A stretch of DNA of 64,000 bases. Source: Stratiformator vulcanicus (lineage in GTDB: Bacteria; Planctomycetota; Planctomycetia; Planctomycetales; Planctomycetaceae). Of this stretch, positions 46,703 through 55,122 are shown one piece after another. Both the position numbers and the translations under genes were made by a program. The notes under the pieces were generated by a model that made no database searches, was not told the origin of the DNA, and was given only the letters and a program-made list of their open reading frames with translations. Position 1 is the stretch's first letter, and the number at the start of each line of letters is the position of its first letter. The stretch spans positions 2,829,712 to 2,893,711 of the forward strand of contig NZ_CP036268.1 in the NCBI RefSeq assembly GCF_007744515.1, in the 5' to 3' direction.

Positions 46703-47903
46703 CTTTTCCTATATCGCAAGAGAACGCACCGGCTCACGCGTCTCCGGCGTGATCGCCGCCGGAAGCAAACAGGAAGCACTCAGCCTGCTTGCCGGGCGCA
46801 CGCTGTTCCCACTTAAGGTCGAACCGGCGGCGGAAAAGCAGTCGCTATTTCCGCAGTTGAAGTCGAGAGTCCGGCCGAGCCATCTCGCGACGTTTTACGC
46901 CCAACTCGCCGACCTCTTAAAAGCAGGCGTGCCGCTGCTGAGGTCCCTCGAATTACTGCAGCGAAAGTCAACCAACGCCGCACTCGGAAAAGTGCTTAAA
47001 GAAATCCACGCAGAAGTCGCCGACGGCACGAAACTTTCCGACGCGATGCGGCAGCATTCCAATGTCTTCGGCGACCTCGGGGTCAGCATGGTTCGCGCCG
47101 GCGAGGAAGGCAGCTTTCTCGAAGACGTTCTTAAACGAATCGCCGCGTTTACCGAACACCAGCAATCCTTAAAAAGTCGCGTGCAGGGGGCCTTAATTTA
47201 TCCGCTGTTTCTGATCGGCATGTTGACGGCGGTGGTGATCGGGATGCTCGTCTTCTTCGTGCCGAAGTTCGCACCGATCTTCGAACGCATGAGTGCAAAG
47301 GGTGAGCTTCCTATACCCACGCAAATCCTGATGGCGTTCAGCGATACCGTGAACAGTTACTGGCCACTGATTGTCATTGGGATCGGAATCGCGATCTACT
47401 TCGGCCTCCGAGCGATGAGAGACCCTCGCCAACTGGAGCGGATCGACGGTTTCAAACTGCGGGCCTACGGCATTGGTCCCATCGTAAAAAGCCTTGCAAT
47501 CTCCCGGTTCTGCCGCATTCTGGGAACATTGCTTAACAACGGCGTGCCGATCCTGCGTTCGCTGCAGATCGCGAAGGACGCCACCGGCAACCGGGTGCTG
47601 ACAAAAGCGATCGGCGATGCTTCGGAAAGCGTCTCCGCCGGCAAGTCGCTCGCGGGCCCGCTCGGCTCATCGGGTGAGTTTCCGGACGAAGTCATTGAAA
47701 TGATTGCCGTCGGCGAAGAGGCGAACAACCTTGAAGAAGTGTTGGTCGGGATCGCCGAAACGACGGAACGTAATACAAATCGCCAACTCGACATCTTCGT
47801 ACGAATGCTCGAACCATTGTTGCTGACCGTCATGGCGGGCATCGTGCTGTTCGTCGTGGCGGCGCTGCTGTTGCCTATTCTACAAAGCAGCGGAGCCTTC
47901 TAA
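46695..47903 (+). CDS. gspF: type II secretion inner-membrane platform protein GspF
   Basis: 402 residues, two T2SSF domains ([25 protein letters not shown] and [25 protein letters not shown]) and three membrane helices (about 168-190, 220-240 and 370-398). Length and order match classical GspF. It overlaps gspE by 8 bp. A 133-bp gap with no visible gene separates it from gspG. Confidence 0.96.
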   Translation: MPDFSYIARERTGSRVSGVIAAGSKQEALSLLAGRTLFPLKVEPAAEKQSLFPQLKSRVRPSHLATFYAQLADLLKAGVPLLRSLELLQRKSTNAALGKVLKEIHAEVADGTKLSDAMRQHSNVFGDLGVSMVRAGEEGSFLEDVLKRIAAFTEHQQSLKSRVQGALIYPLFLIGMLTAVVIGMLVFFVPKFAPIFERMSAKGELPIPTQILMAFSDTVNSYWPLIVIGIGIAIYFGLRAMRDPRQLERIDGFKLRAYGIGPIVKSLAISRFCRILGTLLNNGVPILRSLQIAKDATGNRVLTKAIGDASESVSAGKSLAGPLGSSGEFPDEVIEMIAVGEEANNLEEVLVGIAETTERNTNRQLDIFVRMLEPLLLTVMAGIVLFVVAALLLPILQSSGAF

Positions 47904-48036
47904 TTCGCACAACGATCGAGCCGACGGCTTTCTTCTGCCGTGCCCGTCCGCAAAATAGAACGTTCTCTGAGTGCGAAAATACCAAAACAAGACAGCCCAC
48001 CCCCACCGCATATCGCAATTGAAAGGAAGACTGAGA

Positions 48037-48483
48037 ATGAAGAGTCATAACATTCGAATCCGCCGCGCCGGCTTCACGCTGCTCGAAGTGCTGCTCGTGC
48101 TCGCCATCCTGGGCGTCATCGCGGCGATGGTCGTGCCGCAGTTATTGGGGCGGCAGAAGAAGGCCATGATCGACACAACTAAGAACAGCATCTCGGCGAT
48201 GGAGCAGGCGGCGAAGCTCTACGCGATCGACCATGATGGCGAGTACCCACAGGGTGGGCAGGACGCAGTCGCGCTGCTGCTTGAGCCGGTCGATGACGAT
48301 GGCAAAGCGATCGAGCCCTATCTTGAAAAAACACCCGCGGACGCGTGGGAGACGCCTCTGCTCTACGAATACCCGAACTCCAAGGGCGGCCGCGCGACAA
48401 AGCCCGCCATCTGGTCGGCCGGACCGAACAAGCGAAATGAAGACGGGGGCGGTGACGACATCAATAATTGGAGCGAGACGTGA
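48037..48483 (+). CDS. gspG: type II secretion major pseudopilin GspG
   Basis: 148 residues from ATG 48037 with AGGAAG upstream; the frame continues to 47971. Class III leader RRAG then FTLLEVLLVLAILGVIAAMVVP, with Glu5 conserved. The C-terminal part has the GspG features DGEYPQGGQDAVALLLEP and DAWETPLLYEYP, a calcium-loop region in the family. It forms the pseudopilus shaft. The stop overlaps the gspH start by 4 bp. Confidence 0.94.
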   Translation: MKSHNIRIRRAGFTLLEVLLVLAILGVIAAMVVPQLLGRQKKAMIDTTKNSISAMEQAAKLYAIDHDGEYPQGGQDAVALLLEPVDDDGKAIEPYLEKTPADAWETPLLYEYPNSKGGRATKPAIWSAGPNKRNEDGGGDDINNWSET

Positions 48484-49049
48484 GTTCGGCCGGCCGCACA
48501 TCACCGCATTCGCGAGGGAAACAGACGCAGCGCCGGGCATTTACGCTGTTCGAGCTGCTGCTGGTTCTCGCGGTCTTGGCAGTGATTGCCGGCATGGTCG
48601 TGCCGACGCTCTCCGGCGCAATGTCGACGCGACCGCTTCGCGGCGCAGCAGATCAAATCAGGCAGGTACTTACAACAGCAAGGCGGGACGCGATCGATGC
48701 GGGCGTCCCCATGCGATTCGAATTCGAAACGGGAACGAACATATTTCGTGTCGCACTGTTGTTCGACGTGAGTGCTGGGGCGGTCGAATCAACCGCTATA
48801 GAAACGCCCCCCGGAGTGACATTTATTGGAGAGGACAGGCTCGACGGCGATATCGTATTTGCGGAATCCGAGGGTCTCAGTTTGACTGCTCAGAGCGACG
48901 CCGCTGCCGTCTTCTTTTATCCCGACGGCACTTCCGACTCAGCGCAGATCAGACTCGTCGATGACGCGAATCACTCGATCGTGATCAAACTTCGCGGGTT
49001 GACCGGCGCGGTCACCGTAGGCTCGATCGGTCGCGGAGGCGGGCCATGA
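48480..49049 (+). CDS. gspH: type II secretion minor pseudopilin GspH
   Basis: 189 residues from GTG 48480, within GTGA and preceded by GGAG at 7 nt. The leader ends RRA before FTLFELLLVLAVLAVIAGMVVP, so the residue before the cleavage site is Ala, not the usual Gly. The rest (ALRGAADQIRQVLTTARRDAIDAGVPM-type helix and strand-rich C-terminus) fits GspH. The order in the operon (G-H-I-J-K) supports the name. Confidence 0.88.
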   Translation: MSSAGRTSPHSRGKQTQRRAFTLFELLLVLAVLAVIAGMVVPTLSGAMSTRPLRGAADQIRQVLTTARRDAIDAGVPMRFEFETGTNIFRVALLFDVSAGAVESTAIETPPGVTFIGEDRLDGDIVFAESEGLSLTAQSDAAAVFFYPDGTSDSAQIRLVDDANHSIVIKLRGLTGAVTVGSIGRGGGP

Positions 49050-49462
49050 CGACCAGCCGCAACGGGCTGACGCTGTACGAGGTCGTCCTTGCGCTCGCAA
49101 TCTTTATCGCGGCGCTGGCAGCGATCTCTCAGATATTAAATGTCGGGGCCCGGTCCGCTTCGGTCTCTCGCCTAAGGTCGGAGGCGATCGTCCGCTGCGA
49201 TTCAAAGATTGCCGAAGTCGTCGCGGGAGTCGTTCCCATGCAGTCCGTTTCGAGCATTCCTTTCGAAGACGACCTGGAAGGCCGTTGGACCTGGAGCCTC
49301 GAATTGCTCGCCGGCCCGCATCCTGGTCTGCAGGAAGCGGTCGTCACAGTCGAATACGGAGGTGGCGAACGCGACTTCGACGTCGATTGCGAATTGCGCC
49401 GTTGGATTCCGATTGTCGATACCGCAATCGTCGCGGCAATCGCCTCGGAGGCGGGACGATGA
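49046..49462 (+). CDS. gspI: type II secretion minor pseudopilin GspI
   Basis: 138 residues. ATG 49046 overlaps gspH by four bases. The leader TTSRNG precedes LTLYEVVLALAIFIAALAAI, a pseudopilin helix with Glu5. The short mature domain is typical of GspI. GspI, J and K form the tip complex of the pseudopilus. Identity rests on order and helix, because the globular part is divergent. Confidence 0.85.
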   Translation: MTTSRNGLTLYEVVLALAIFIAALAAISQILNVGARSASVSRLRSEAIVRCDSKIAEVVAGVVPMQSVSSIPFEDDLEGRWTWSLELLAGPHPGLQEAVVTVEYGGGERDFDVDCELRRWIPIVDTAIVAAIASEAGR

Positions 49463-50382
49463 GGATGCAATCTCACCCCCAATTAACTCATCGATCACCC
49501 GGCGGCTTCACGCTGATCGAAGTCGTGCTGGCTCTCGCCCTGACCGTCGTTTTAATGGCGGCGATTCTTTCGGCCTTGGAACTGAATCGGCGGCTCGTCA
49601 TGACGGGGCGCGAGGAGATTGAACGGGCTCGCATTGCCCGGGCCGTATTCCAACGCATTTCTCGCGATCTGCGATCGGTCACGTTCCGCGTCGATACGAT
49701 TGCCGCCGAGGAGGATGGGGCGGTCGTCGACTCCGCCGACCCCGCTGCTGCGGCGGGAGAGGACTCTGAATCGACGACTGAAGAGGAGCCCGAGGAGGAC
49801 GAGGCAACGGTGATCGGCGCCGTCGATCCGGAATCATCACTGCTCGCCGCATCGGGAGGTTTGACCGGCAGTACCGATGCGCTGGTGATGCAAATCTGCC
49901 GGCCGCCGCGGCTTAACTACCGACTGTCCGGAGCCAATGGCGGCACTTCGCAGGTCAGTGAATTGCAGTCGGTCTCCTATTTTGTTGCCTCGCCCGGCGC
50001 TGGTGGACTGGCGGGAGCCGTGGGCGATGCCCGCGCGGAAGTCGGCCTTTCGCGGCTATCAGGAGATCGGCTCGCCATTGAACAAGCCGATGTTGAAGGC
50101 AATCTCGGACTGCTGGCCAACGCTACGGAAGTCCTCGCACCTGAGATCACCGCGGTTTACTTTCGCTATTTCGATGGCGCCGGCTGGGTCGAAGCGTGGG
50201 ACTCCTCTGTCACCCGCAACCTGCCCGCGGCAGTCGAAGTCACGTTTGTATTCGAGGCCGAGGACCAGTCTATTGAAACGACAGGGTTCTCACTCGATAC
50301 GGACGAGTCTTGGCGCGGCGTGATCGCGCTGCCTCTCGCGGGCGCCTACGCGGCGGAAGCGGTAACGGAGGTGACGCCGTGA
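49459..50382 (+). CDS. gspJ: type II secretion minor pseudopilin GspJ
   Basis: 307 residues. ATG 49459 overlaps gspI by four bases, with a purine-rich GGAGGCGGG stretch just upstream. Leader SPGG then FTLIEVVLALALTVVLMAAIL. It is longer than the usual 200 residues because of an acidic insert (about 80-115, many Glu/Asp) in the globular domain. The later GVIALPL and VEVTFVFEAED strands resemble GspJ. Confidence 0.86.
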   Translation: MRMQSHPQLTHRSPGGFTLIEVVLALALTVVLMAAILSALELNRRLVMTGREEIERARIARAVFQRISRDLRSVTFRVDTIAAEEDGAVVDSADPAAAAGEDSESTTEEEPEEDEATVIGAVDPESSLLAASGGLTGSTDALVMQICRPPRLNYRLSGANGGTSQVSELQSVSYFVASPGAGGLAGAVGDARAEVGLSRLSGDRLAIEQADVEGNLGLLANATEVLAPEITAVYFRYFDGAGWVEAWDSSVTRNLPAAVEVTFVFEAEDQSIETTGFSLDTDESWRGVIALPLAGAYAAEAVTEVTP

Positions 50383-51959
50383 AAGCTATCGCCCTTTGCA
50401 AAACTTCCGATCGCTCGGGCATCGTGTTGCCGATTGTGCTGATCGTCATCGTGATGTTGTCACTGGCGGCTTACACCTTCACAGACACATCGGTCAGCGA
50501 ACGCGAAGCGACCGAGATGTACCGGCGAAGCGTCGAGGCCAGCCTCGCGGCTGAGTCGGGTGTGGAACTCGCACGGGCCTGGCTCGCCGACCCACAAGAT
50601 CTGCGAATCGAAGAACTCGCCTCGAATGACTCACTCTTTCACGCTGTCCTAACCAAGCCCGCCGCAACGGCCAGCGGAACAGGACGGACGAGTGTGCTGT
50701 CGCTGGTGCCGCAGCAGTACGAAGACCCGCTGATTCAATTTGGAGTCGCCAATGAGTCGGGCAAAATTAATTTAAACGCCCTACTCGACCTGCGGCTTAA
50801 CGAGGAAGAACGCCGCAACATGCTGCTCCCGATCCCGGGCATGACGATCGAGATCGCCGATGCCATTCTTGACTGGCTCGACCCCGATGCGACACTCCGC
50901 GAGTTTGGGGCAGAGGGCGAATACTACTCTACACTCAGTCCCCCTTATTCACCGAAAGACGGTCCCGTCGACGTGCTCGACGAACTGCTGCTCGTGCGCG
51001 GCGTGACACCGGAATTGCTATATGGTGAAGACCTTAATTTGAACGGCGTGTTAGATCCTAATGAGGACGACGGGGCGGAAACGCTTCCACTCGATAATGC
51101 CGACGGCATTCTCGAAACCGGTTGGCGCTTCTATCTGACGGTCCATTCACGCGAGACGAATCTCCGCGCCGACGGGTCGACCAAAATCGATGTCAACGGC
51201 AGCGATCTCGCAGCGCTCTACGACGAACTCGAAATCGAGTTGGGTGAAGAGATTGCGAAGTTTGTTCTCGCGTTTCGGATCAGTGGTCCGCGGGTGGAGG
51301 GCGGATCGCCTTTCGGTCGCCGTCGACGTGGCGGCAATTCAAACACGCAAGGTGAGACGCGTGGTGGAATCCGCATCCCCTCCCGGGCGAGGTTCCGCAT
51401 CCGCTCGCTTTACGAACTTGTCGCCGTACAGGTCGAAGCTGAAATCGACGGCGCGCGAACAACGCTCGACAGTCCATGGCCGGCCGAACCTTCGACATGG
51501 GAGTCAGCCTTTCCGATTCTCCTCGACGCCGTGGGCCTCAGCGCGGAACCCTATATCGAGGGGCGAATCAACATTAATCACGCCCAACGCGAAGCACTGC
51601 TCGGCATCCCCGAAATGACCGAAGAACTGGCCGATTCGATCGTCGGTACCCGACTCACCGCCGGGCAAGGATGGACCAGCGGCGACGCCACGCCGACAAC
51701 CGCGTGGATGGTAGAGCAGGAACTGGTGAACCTCGAGCAAATGCGGGAGCTGGATCAATACATCACGGCTGGCGGCGGAGTCTTTCGACTGCAAAGCGTC
51801 GGTACCTTTGATGCAGGCGGACCCGCGGCCCGGCTCGAAGCGTTGATTGACACAACGCAATATCCACCACAATTAATATTCGTGCGAGACCTGAGTGATT
51901 TAGGGCGAGGGTATCCCCCCGAGTTCTTTCGGCCCGTCGCCGAACCGGTGATGCGGTAA
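50379..51959 (+). CDS. gspK: type II secretion minor pseudopilin GspK
   Basis: 526 residues from GTG 50379, overlapping gspJ by four bases; the family is usually 320-350. The N-terminal helix GIVLPIVLIVIVMLSLAAYTFTD lacks the usual Glu5, as is common in GspK. Two helix-hairpin-type units are visible (INLNALLDLRLNEEERRNMLL and ININHAQREALLGIPEMTEELADSI). An EF-hand-like loop DLNLNGVLDPNE lies at 51030-51065. It caps the pseudopilus. Confidence 0.88.
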   Translation: MKAIALCKTSDRSGIVLPIVLIVIVMLSLAAYTFTDTSVSEREATEMYRRSVEASLAAESGVELARAWLADPQDLRIEELASNDSLFHAVLTKPAATASGTGRTSVLSLVPQQYEDPLIQFGVANESGKINLNALLDLRLNEEERRNMLLPIPGMTIEIADAILDWLDPDATLREFGAEGEYYSTLSPPYSPKDGPVDVLDELLLVRGVTPELLYGEDLNLNGVLDPNEDDGAETLPLDNADGILETGWRFYLTVHSRETNLRADGSTKIDVNGSDLAALYDELEIELGEEIAKFVLAFRISGPRVEGGSPFGRRRRGGNSNTQGETRGGIRIPSRARFRIRSLYELVAVQVEAEIDGARTTLDSPWPAEPSTWESAFPILLDAVGLSAEPYIEGRININHAQREALLGIPEMTEELADSIVGTRLTAGQGWTSGDATPTTAWMVEQELVNLEQMRELDQYITAGGGVFRLQSVGTFDAGGPAARLEALIDTTQYPPQLIFVRDLSDLGRGYPPEFFRPVAEPVMR

Positions 51960-52013
51960 GGCAGAGTATTAAATCCCATTTGAGTCTTCTGACTTCAAAG
52001 CGTTTAACGACAC

Positions 52014-53495
52014 ATGGTTCACCCACTTGGTATTGAATGGCATTCGAACCGCCTCGTCTGCATTGATCGCGATGCGGAGGGTGGACCGATTCACGTGCGG
52101 CACACATTCCATGCGGAAGTCCCATCGCAAGAGGGAGAAGAAGCGTTCGTTCTATTACTAAGTAGGGAACTTAAAGAACGAGGCATGTCGCCGCGCGACG
52201 CCGTCGTCACCGTCCCGAGAGAAGATGTCGTCGTCCGGAGATTAGAACTCCCCAATGTCCCGGACGAAGACCTTTATGCACTCGTCGAGATGCAGCTTGC
52301 GACGGTCTCAGCGATGCCGGTCGATCAGATTGTCTTTGACTACATCCCCTGCGGGTCTTCGCAAGATGGCGAAAGTCGATACGTGCTTTCGGCCGCCATC
52401 ACACATACAACATTGGCGGCAATCTGCGTGGTGCTGTCGAAGGCCGGGCTCACTGTTCAAAGCATCGGTGTCAGTACGCTTGATCTTCTGACAGGTTGCC
52501 TCGGTAAAGGCGTTTTTAATTCAGCCACAGTTCCAGCCCTTCTGGCGTGGCACCGCAGCGGTCGATTCGAAGCCGTGGCGTATGACCATTCGGGGCCTCT
52601 ATTAATTCATGCCGCCGAGTTGTGGGACCCAGACGAAGCCCCGAACGACCGGCTCCTGTCGGCCGAACTCAATCGCACATTCGTATTGTGCCAACAATCG
52701 TTGCACGAACAGCCCATCGCAACCGTCCATTTGATTGGCGATTTTGATGAGGCGGTGCGAGGGATTTTAACAACTCACTCGGATATTGCTCTCAATTTCA
52801 TCGCGATCGAAGACCTCGTTGACTGCGAATCTGAAGACCATGAACGCGCCCTTAATAATCTGCCGGCTGTGCTTGCCGGCATAGAGACGGCTGACAAATT
52901 CAACCGCTTTGATTTCCTTCACCCACGAAAACCGAAGCCGAAGCCCGATCGAAGGCGGCTCTATCTCGCCTCTGCCGCGGCAGGCCTCCTATTGATGTGT
53001 GTTGGGCTCTACGCGTATGTCGCGGTTAGCAGCGGGGATTTGCAGGCTGAGATTGATCGTCTGAACTTGGATATTTCAGATGTCGACGCCGTCCTGAAGC
53101 GGGGCGAGCCGACTATCACTTCGGTCGAAACGATCGATGTCTGGAGAGAGGACGAAGTCAATTGGCTGTTCGAACTATCAAGGCTGGCGGAGCGGTTACC
53201 GGGGACCGACCGTGTTTATTTGCTTGATTTAAGGATCAATCCCGTCGGCGGCGATGCGCTCGCAACAATTCAAGGGTCGGGCCGGGCGAAGAATCGACGG
53301 GATGTCGAAGAGACGTACCAAAGTCTTTCCGATGCCGGTTATCGCGTGCGTCCCAAACAAATCGACCTGACGCGTAGCGACCCAGATTACCCTTATCGAT
53401 TCGAAATTGATGTCCAGGTTCTCGAGTCGGACACCGGTGCGGACGAAGCCGTCGTTCCCGGCGAGCCGGCAACGCAATCGGTCACACAGAGTTAA
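52014..53495 (+). CDS. gspL: GspL-position protein with PilM-like actin-fold and PilN-like membrane part
   Basis: 493 residues. Residues 1-300 have an actin-like fold as in PilM/GspL-cyto (LGIEWHSNRLVCIDRD, DAVVTVPREDVVVRRLELPNVPDEDL, VEMQLATV). A single membrane helix lies at about 320-340 (LASAAAGLLLMCVGLYAYVAV). A coiled and ferredoxin-like periplasmic part (about 345-480) resembles PilN. It is therefore equivalent to full GspL. It should link GspE to the periplasmic platform. 54 bp separate it from gspK. Confidence 0.8.
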   Translation: MVHPLGIEWHSNRLVCIDRDAEGGPIHVRHTFHAEVPSQEGEEAFVLLLSRELKERGMSPRDAVVTVPREDVVVRRLELPNVPDEDLYALVEMQLATVSAMPVDQIVFDYIPCGSSQDGESRYVLSAAITHTTLAAICVVLSKAGLTVQSIGVSTLDLLTGCLGKGVFNSATVPALLAWHRSGRFEAVAYDHSGPLLIHAAELWDPDEAPNDRLLSAELNRTFVLCQQSLHEQPIATVHLIGDFDEAVRGILTTHSDIALNFIAIEDLVDCESEDHERALNNLPAVLAGIETADKFNRFDFLHPRKPKPKPDRRRLYLASAAAGLLLMCVGLYAYVAVSSGDLQAEIDRLNLDISDVDAVLKRGEPTITSVETIDVWREDEVNWLFELSRLAERLPGTDRVYLLDLRINPVGGDALATIQGSGRAKNRRDVEETYQSLSDAGYRVRPKQIDLTRSDPDYPYRFEIDVQVLESDTGADEAVVPGEPATQSVTQS

Positions 53496-53510
53496 CGATT
53501 GAATTATTAA

Positions 53511-54908
53511 ATGCAAACTCGCGAAAAGATCCTCGGCATCGTCTTTCTGCTTGGCCTTCTGGCCTGGCAGGGCTGGCCGATGTTCTATCGCAATATCTTC
53601 GGCCCGCTCGATGAACTTCGAAGTACACGCAGTGCCCTGAAGTCGGAATATGAGCGCAAGGAAGATCGGCAACTCGCGCTGCTTCGCATGACGAAGGAAC
53701 TTAAAGATTTGAAAGGTCGGAGCCTGCCGCCGGAGCCGCTTGATGCCCAGAGGTTGTATCAACAGTGGTTGACGGACCTCGCGCAATCGAAAGGCTTTAA
53801 GCAACTCAAGGTCACCCCTGAAAACCGTATCTCTCGCGGGACGGTCTATGTCGCCGTGCAAGTCTCGATCAGCGGGCAGGCAACGACGGAGGAGCTAACC
53901 GATTTTCTCGTTAGCTTTTATCGGGTCGGCCTATTGCAACGGATCGCGCGACTCGAATTAGGCGGCAGCGGACGGACGAGTTCATCGCCGTTGATCGTCA
54001 CGCTGCTCGCCGAGGGGGTTTGTCTGACCGATACGCCCGACCGCGTTGCTCTTTTCCCGCAGACGACACTGGTTTCGGAAGTCGATACCGAATCGAAGCA
54101 ATTAAATTTGGCAAGCACCGACCTGCTGCCGGATGAACTGCCCGCATTGATTCAGATCGCTGAAGAGCGACTCGATGTCATATCGGCCGAAGGCTCAGTG
54201 GTCGAAGTGACGCGCGGAGTCGATGGTACAGAACCGTCCGCCCACGCCGCGGAAACGGCCGTGCAAATTTTGCCAGCCGGTTCGATCGATGCAGAAGCGG
54301 CAATTATGGCCGCCAGGGATATTCGTGAGGCCCATCCGTTCGCGCTCCCGACAGTTTTTGACCCGCGATTCCGGGTTACCGGTAAGGTTGCCGTTCTTCG
54401 TACTGACGACGAATGGTCACTCGACGTTTCACTTTCGGGTGACGATCCTTCGCTGCCCGAGCCGGACTACAGTCTCGAGTTCCCCGGTGCATCGCAGCCA
54501 GCTGGTCTATCGATTGGGGAAAGCGGTGTCCTGAGATGGACCGGACGCACCGAGGTCGATCCGGGGCGGTACGAGGTCGAGATCATTGCTCTTCGGGCCG
54601 GTGAGGAACCATTACGCAACCGCCTCTCCGTCGAACTTACCGATCCGCCCCCGGCGGCACCGCAGGGCGACCCGGCCAGGGACATTATCCTCGTCGGAGT
54701 CGTCGATCGGGACGGAACCCGCGAGGCTTGGTTCTTGAACCGCAAATCTGGCCAACGCTTACGACTGAAATCGAGCGAGGAACTGCCGGTCGGCTCCGAA
54801 AAATGGACAGTCGTCGATGTTCGCGCGAGAGAGGTCGACCTTGCGTTGGACCAAACGAAGCGATCAATTCGGCTCGGCCAATCGCTTGCCGAAGCCAATT
54901 CTCAGTGA
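53511..54908 (+). CDS. GspM/PilO-like platform protein with GspC-like C-terminal domain
   Basis: 465 residues. An N-terminal membrane helix (ILGIVFLLGLLAWQGWP) and a coiled coil (about 35-70) lead to a PilO/GspM ferredoxin-like domain (about 90-170; VAVQVSISGQATTEELTDFL). A cadherin/Ig-like stretch at about 270-380 (PTVFDPRFRVTG, GASQPAGLSIGESGVLRWTG) follows. The last 80 residues (IILVGVVDRDGTREAWFLNRKSG, then SIRLGQSLAE) look like a GspC/PilP homology region. No separate gspC is seen, so this gene may serve for both. Confidence 0.7.
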   Translation: MQTREKILGIVFLLGLLAWQGWPMFYRNIFGPLDELRSTRSALKSEYERKEDRQLALLRMTKELKDLKGRSLPPEPLDAQRLYQQWLTDLAQSKGFKQLKVTPENRISRGTVYVAVQVSISGQATTEELTDFLVSFYRVGLLQRIARLELGGSGRTSSSPLIVTLLAEGVCLTDTPDRVALFPQTTLVSEVDTESKQLNLASTDLLPDELPALIQIAEERLDVISAEGSVVEVTRGVDGTEPSAHAAETAVQILPAGSIDAEAAIMAARDIREAHPFALPTVFDPRFRVTGKVAVLRTDDEWSLDVSLSGDDPSLPEPDYSLEFPGASQPAGLSIGESGVLRWTGRTEVDPGRYEVEIIALRAGEEPLRNRLSVELTDPPPAAPQGDPARDIILVGVVDRDGTREAWFLNRKSGQRLRLKSSEELPVGSEKWTVVDVRAREVDLALDQTKRSIRLGQSLAEANSQ

Positions 54909-55122
54909 CCGCTGGTCAAAACGTATCAAACGTTTTCGCACGCCTCGCTCCCCATGCGTCGAGCGCCGCAAAGTGCTTCCCGTGCTGCCGGCGACTTAAC
55001 ATGCTACGAGACAATGGCTTGTGTCACGTTTGGCGCGCGGGGAATCTTCGAAAAAAACCTTCGCATTGAAAGGAGTTTTGTGGACTGACGGGTCCGGTTG
55101 TGACGATCAGGAAAGATAGGTC

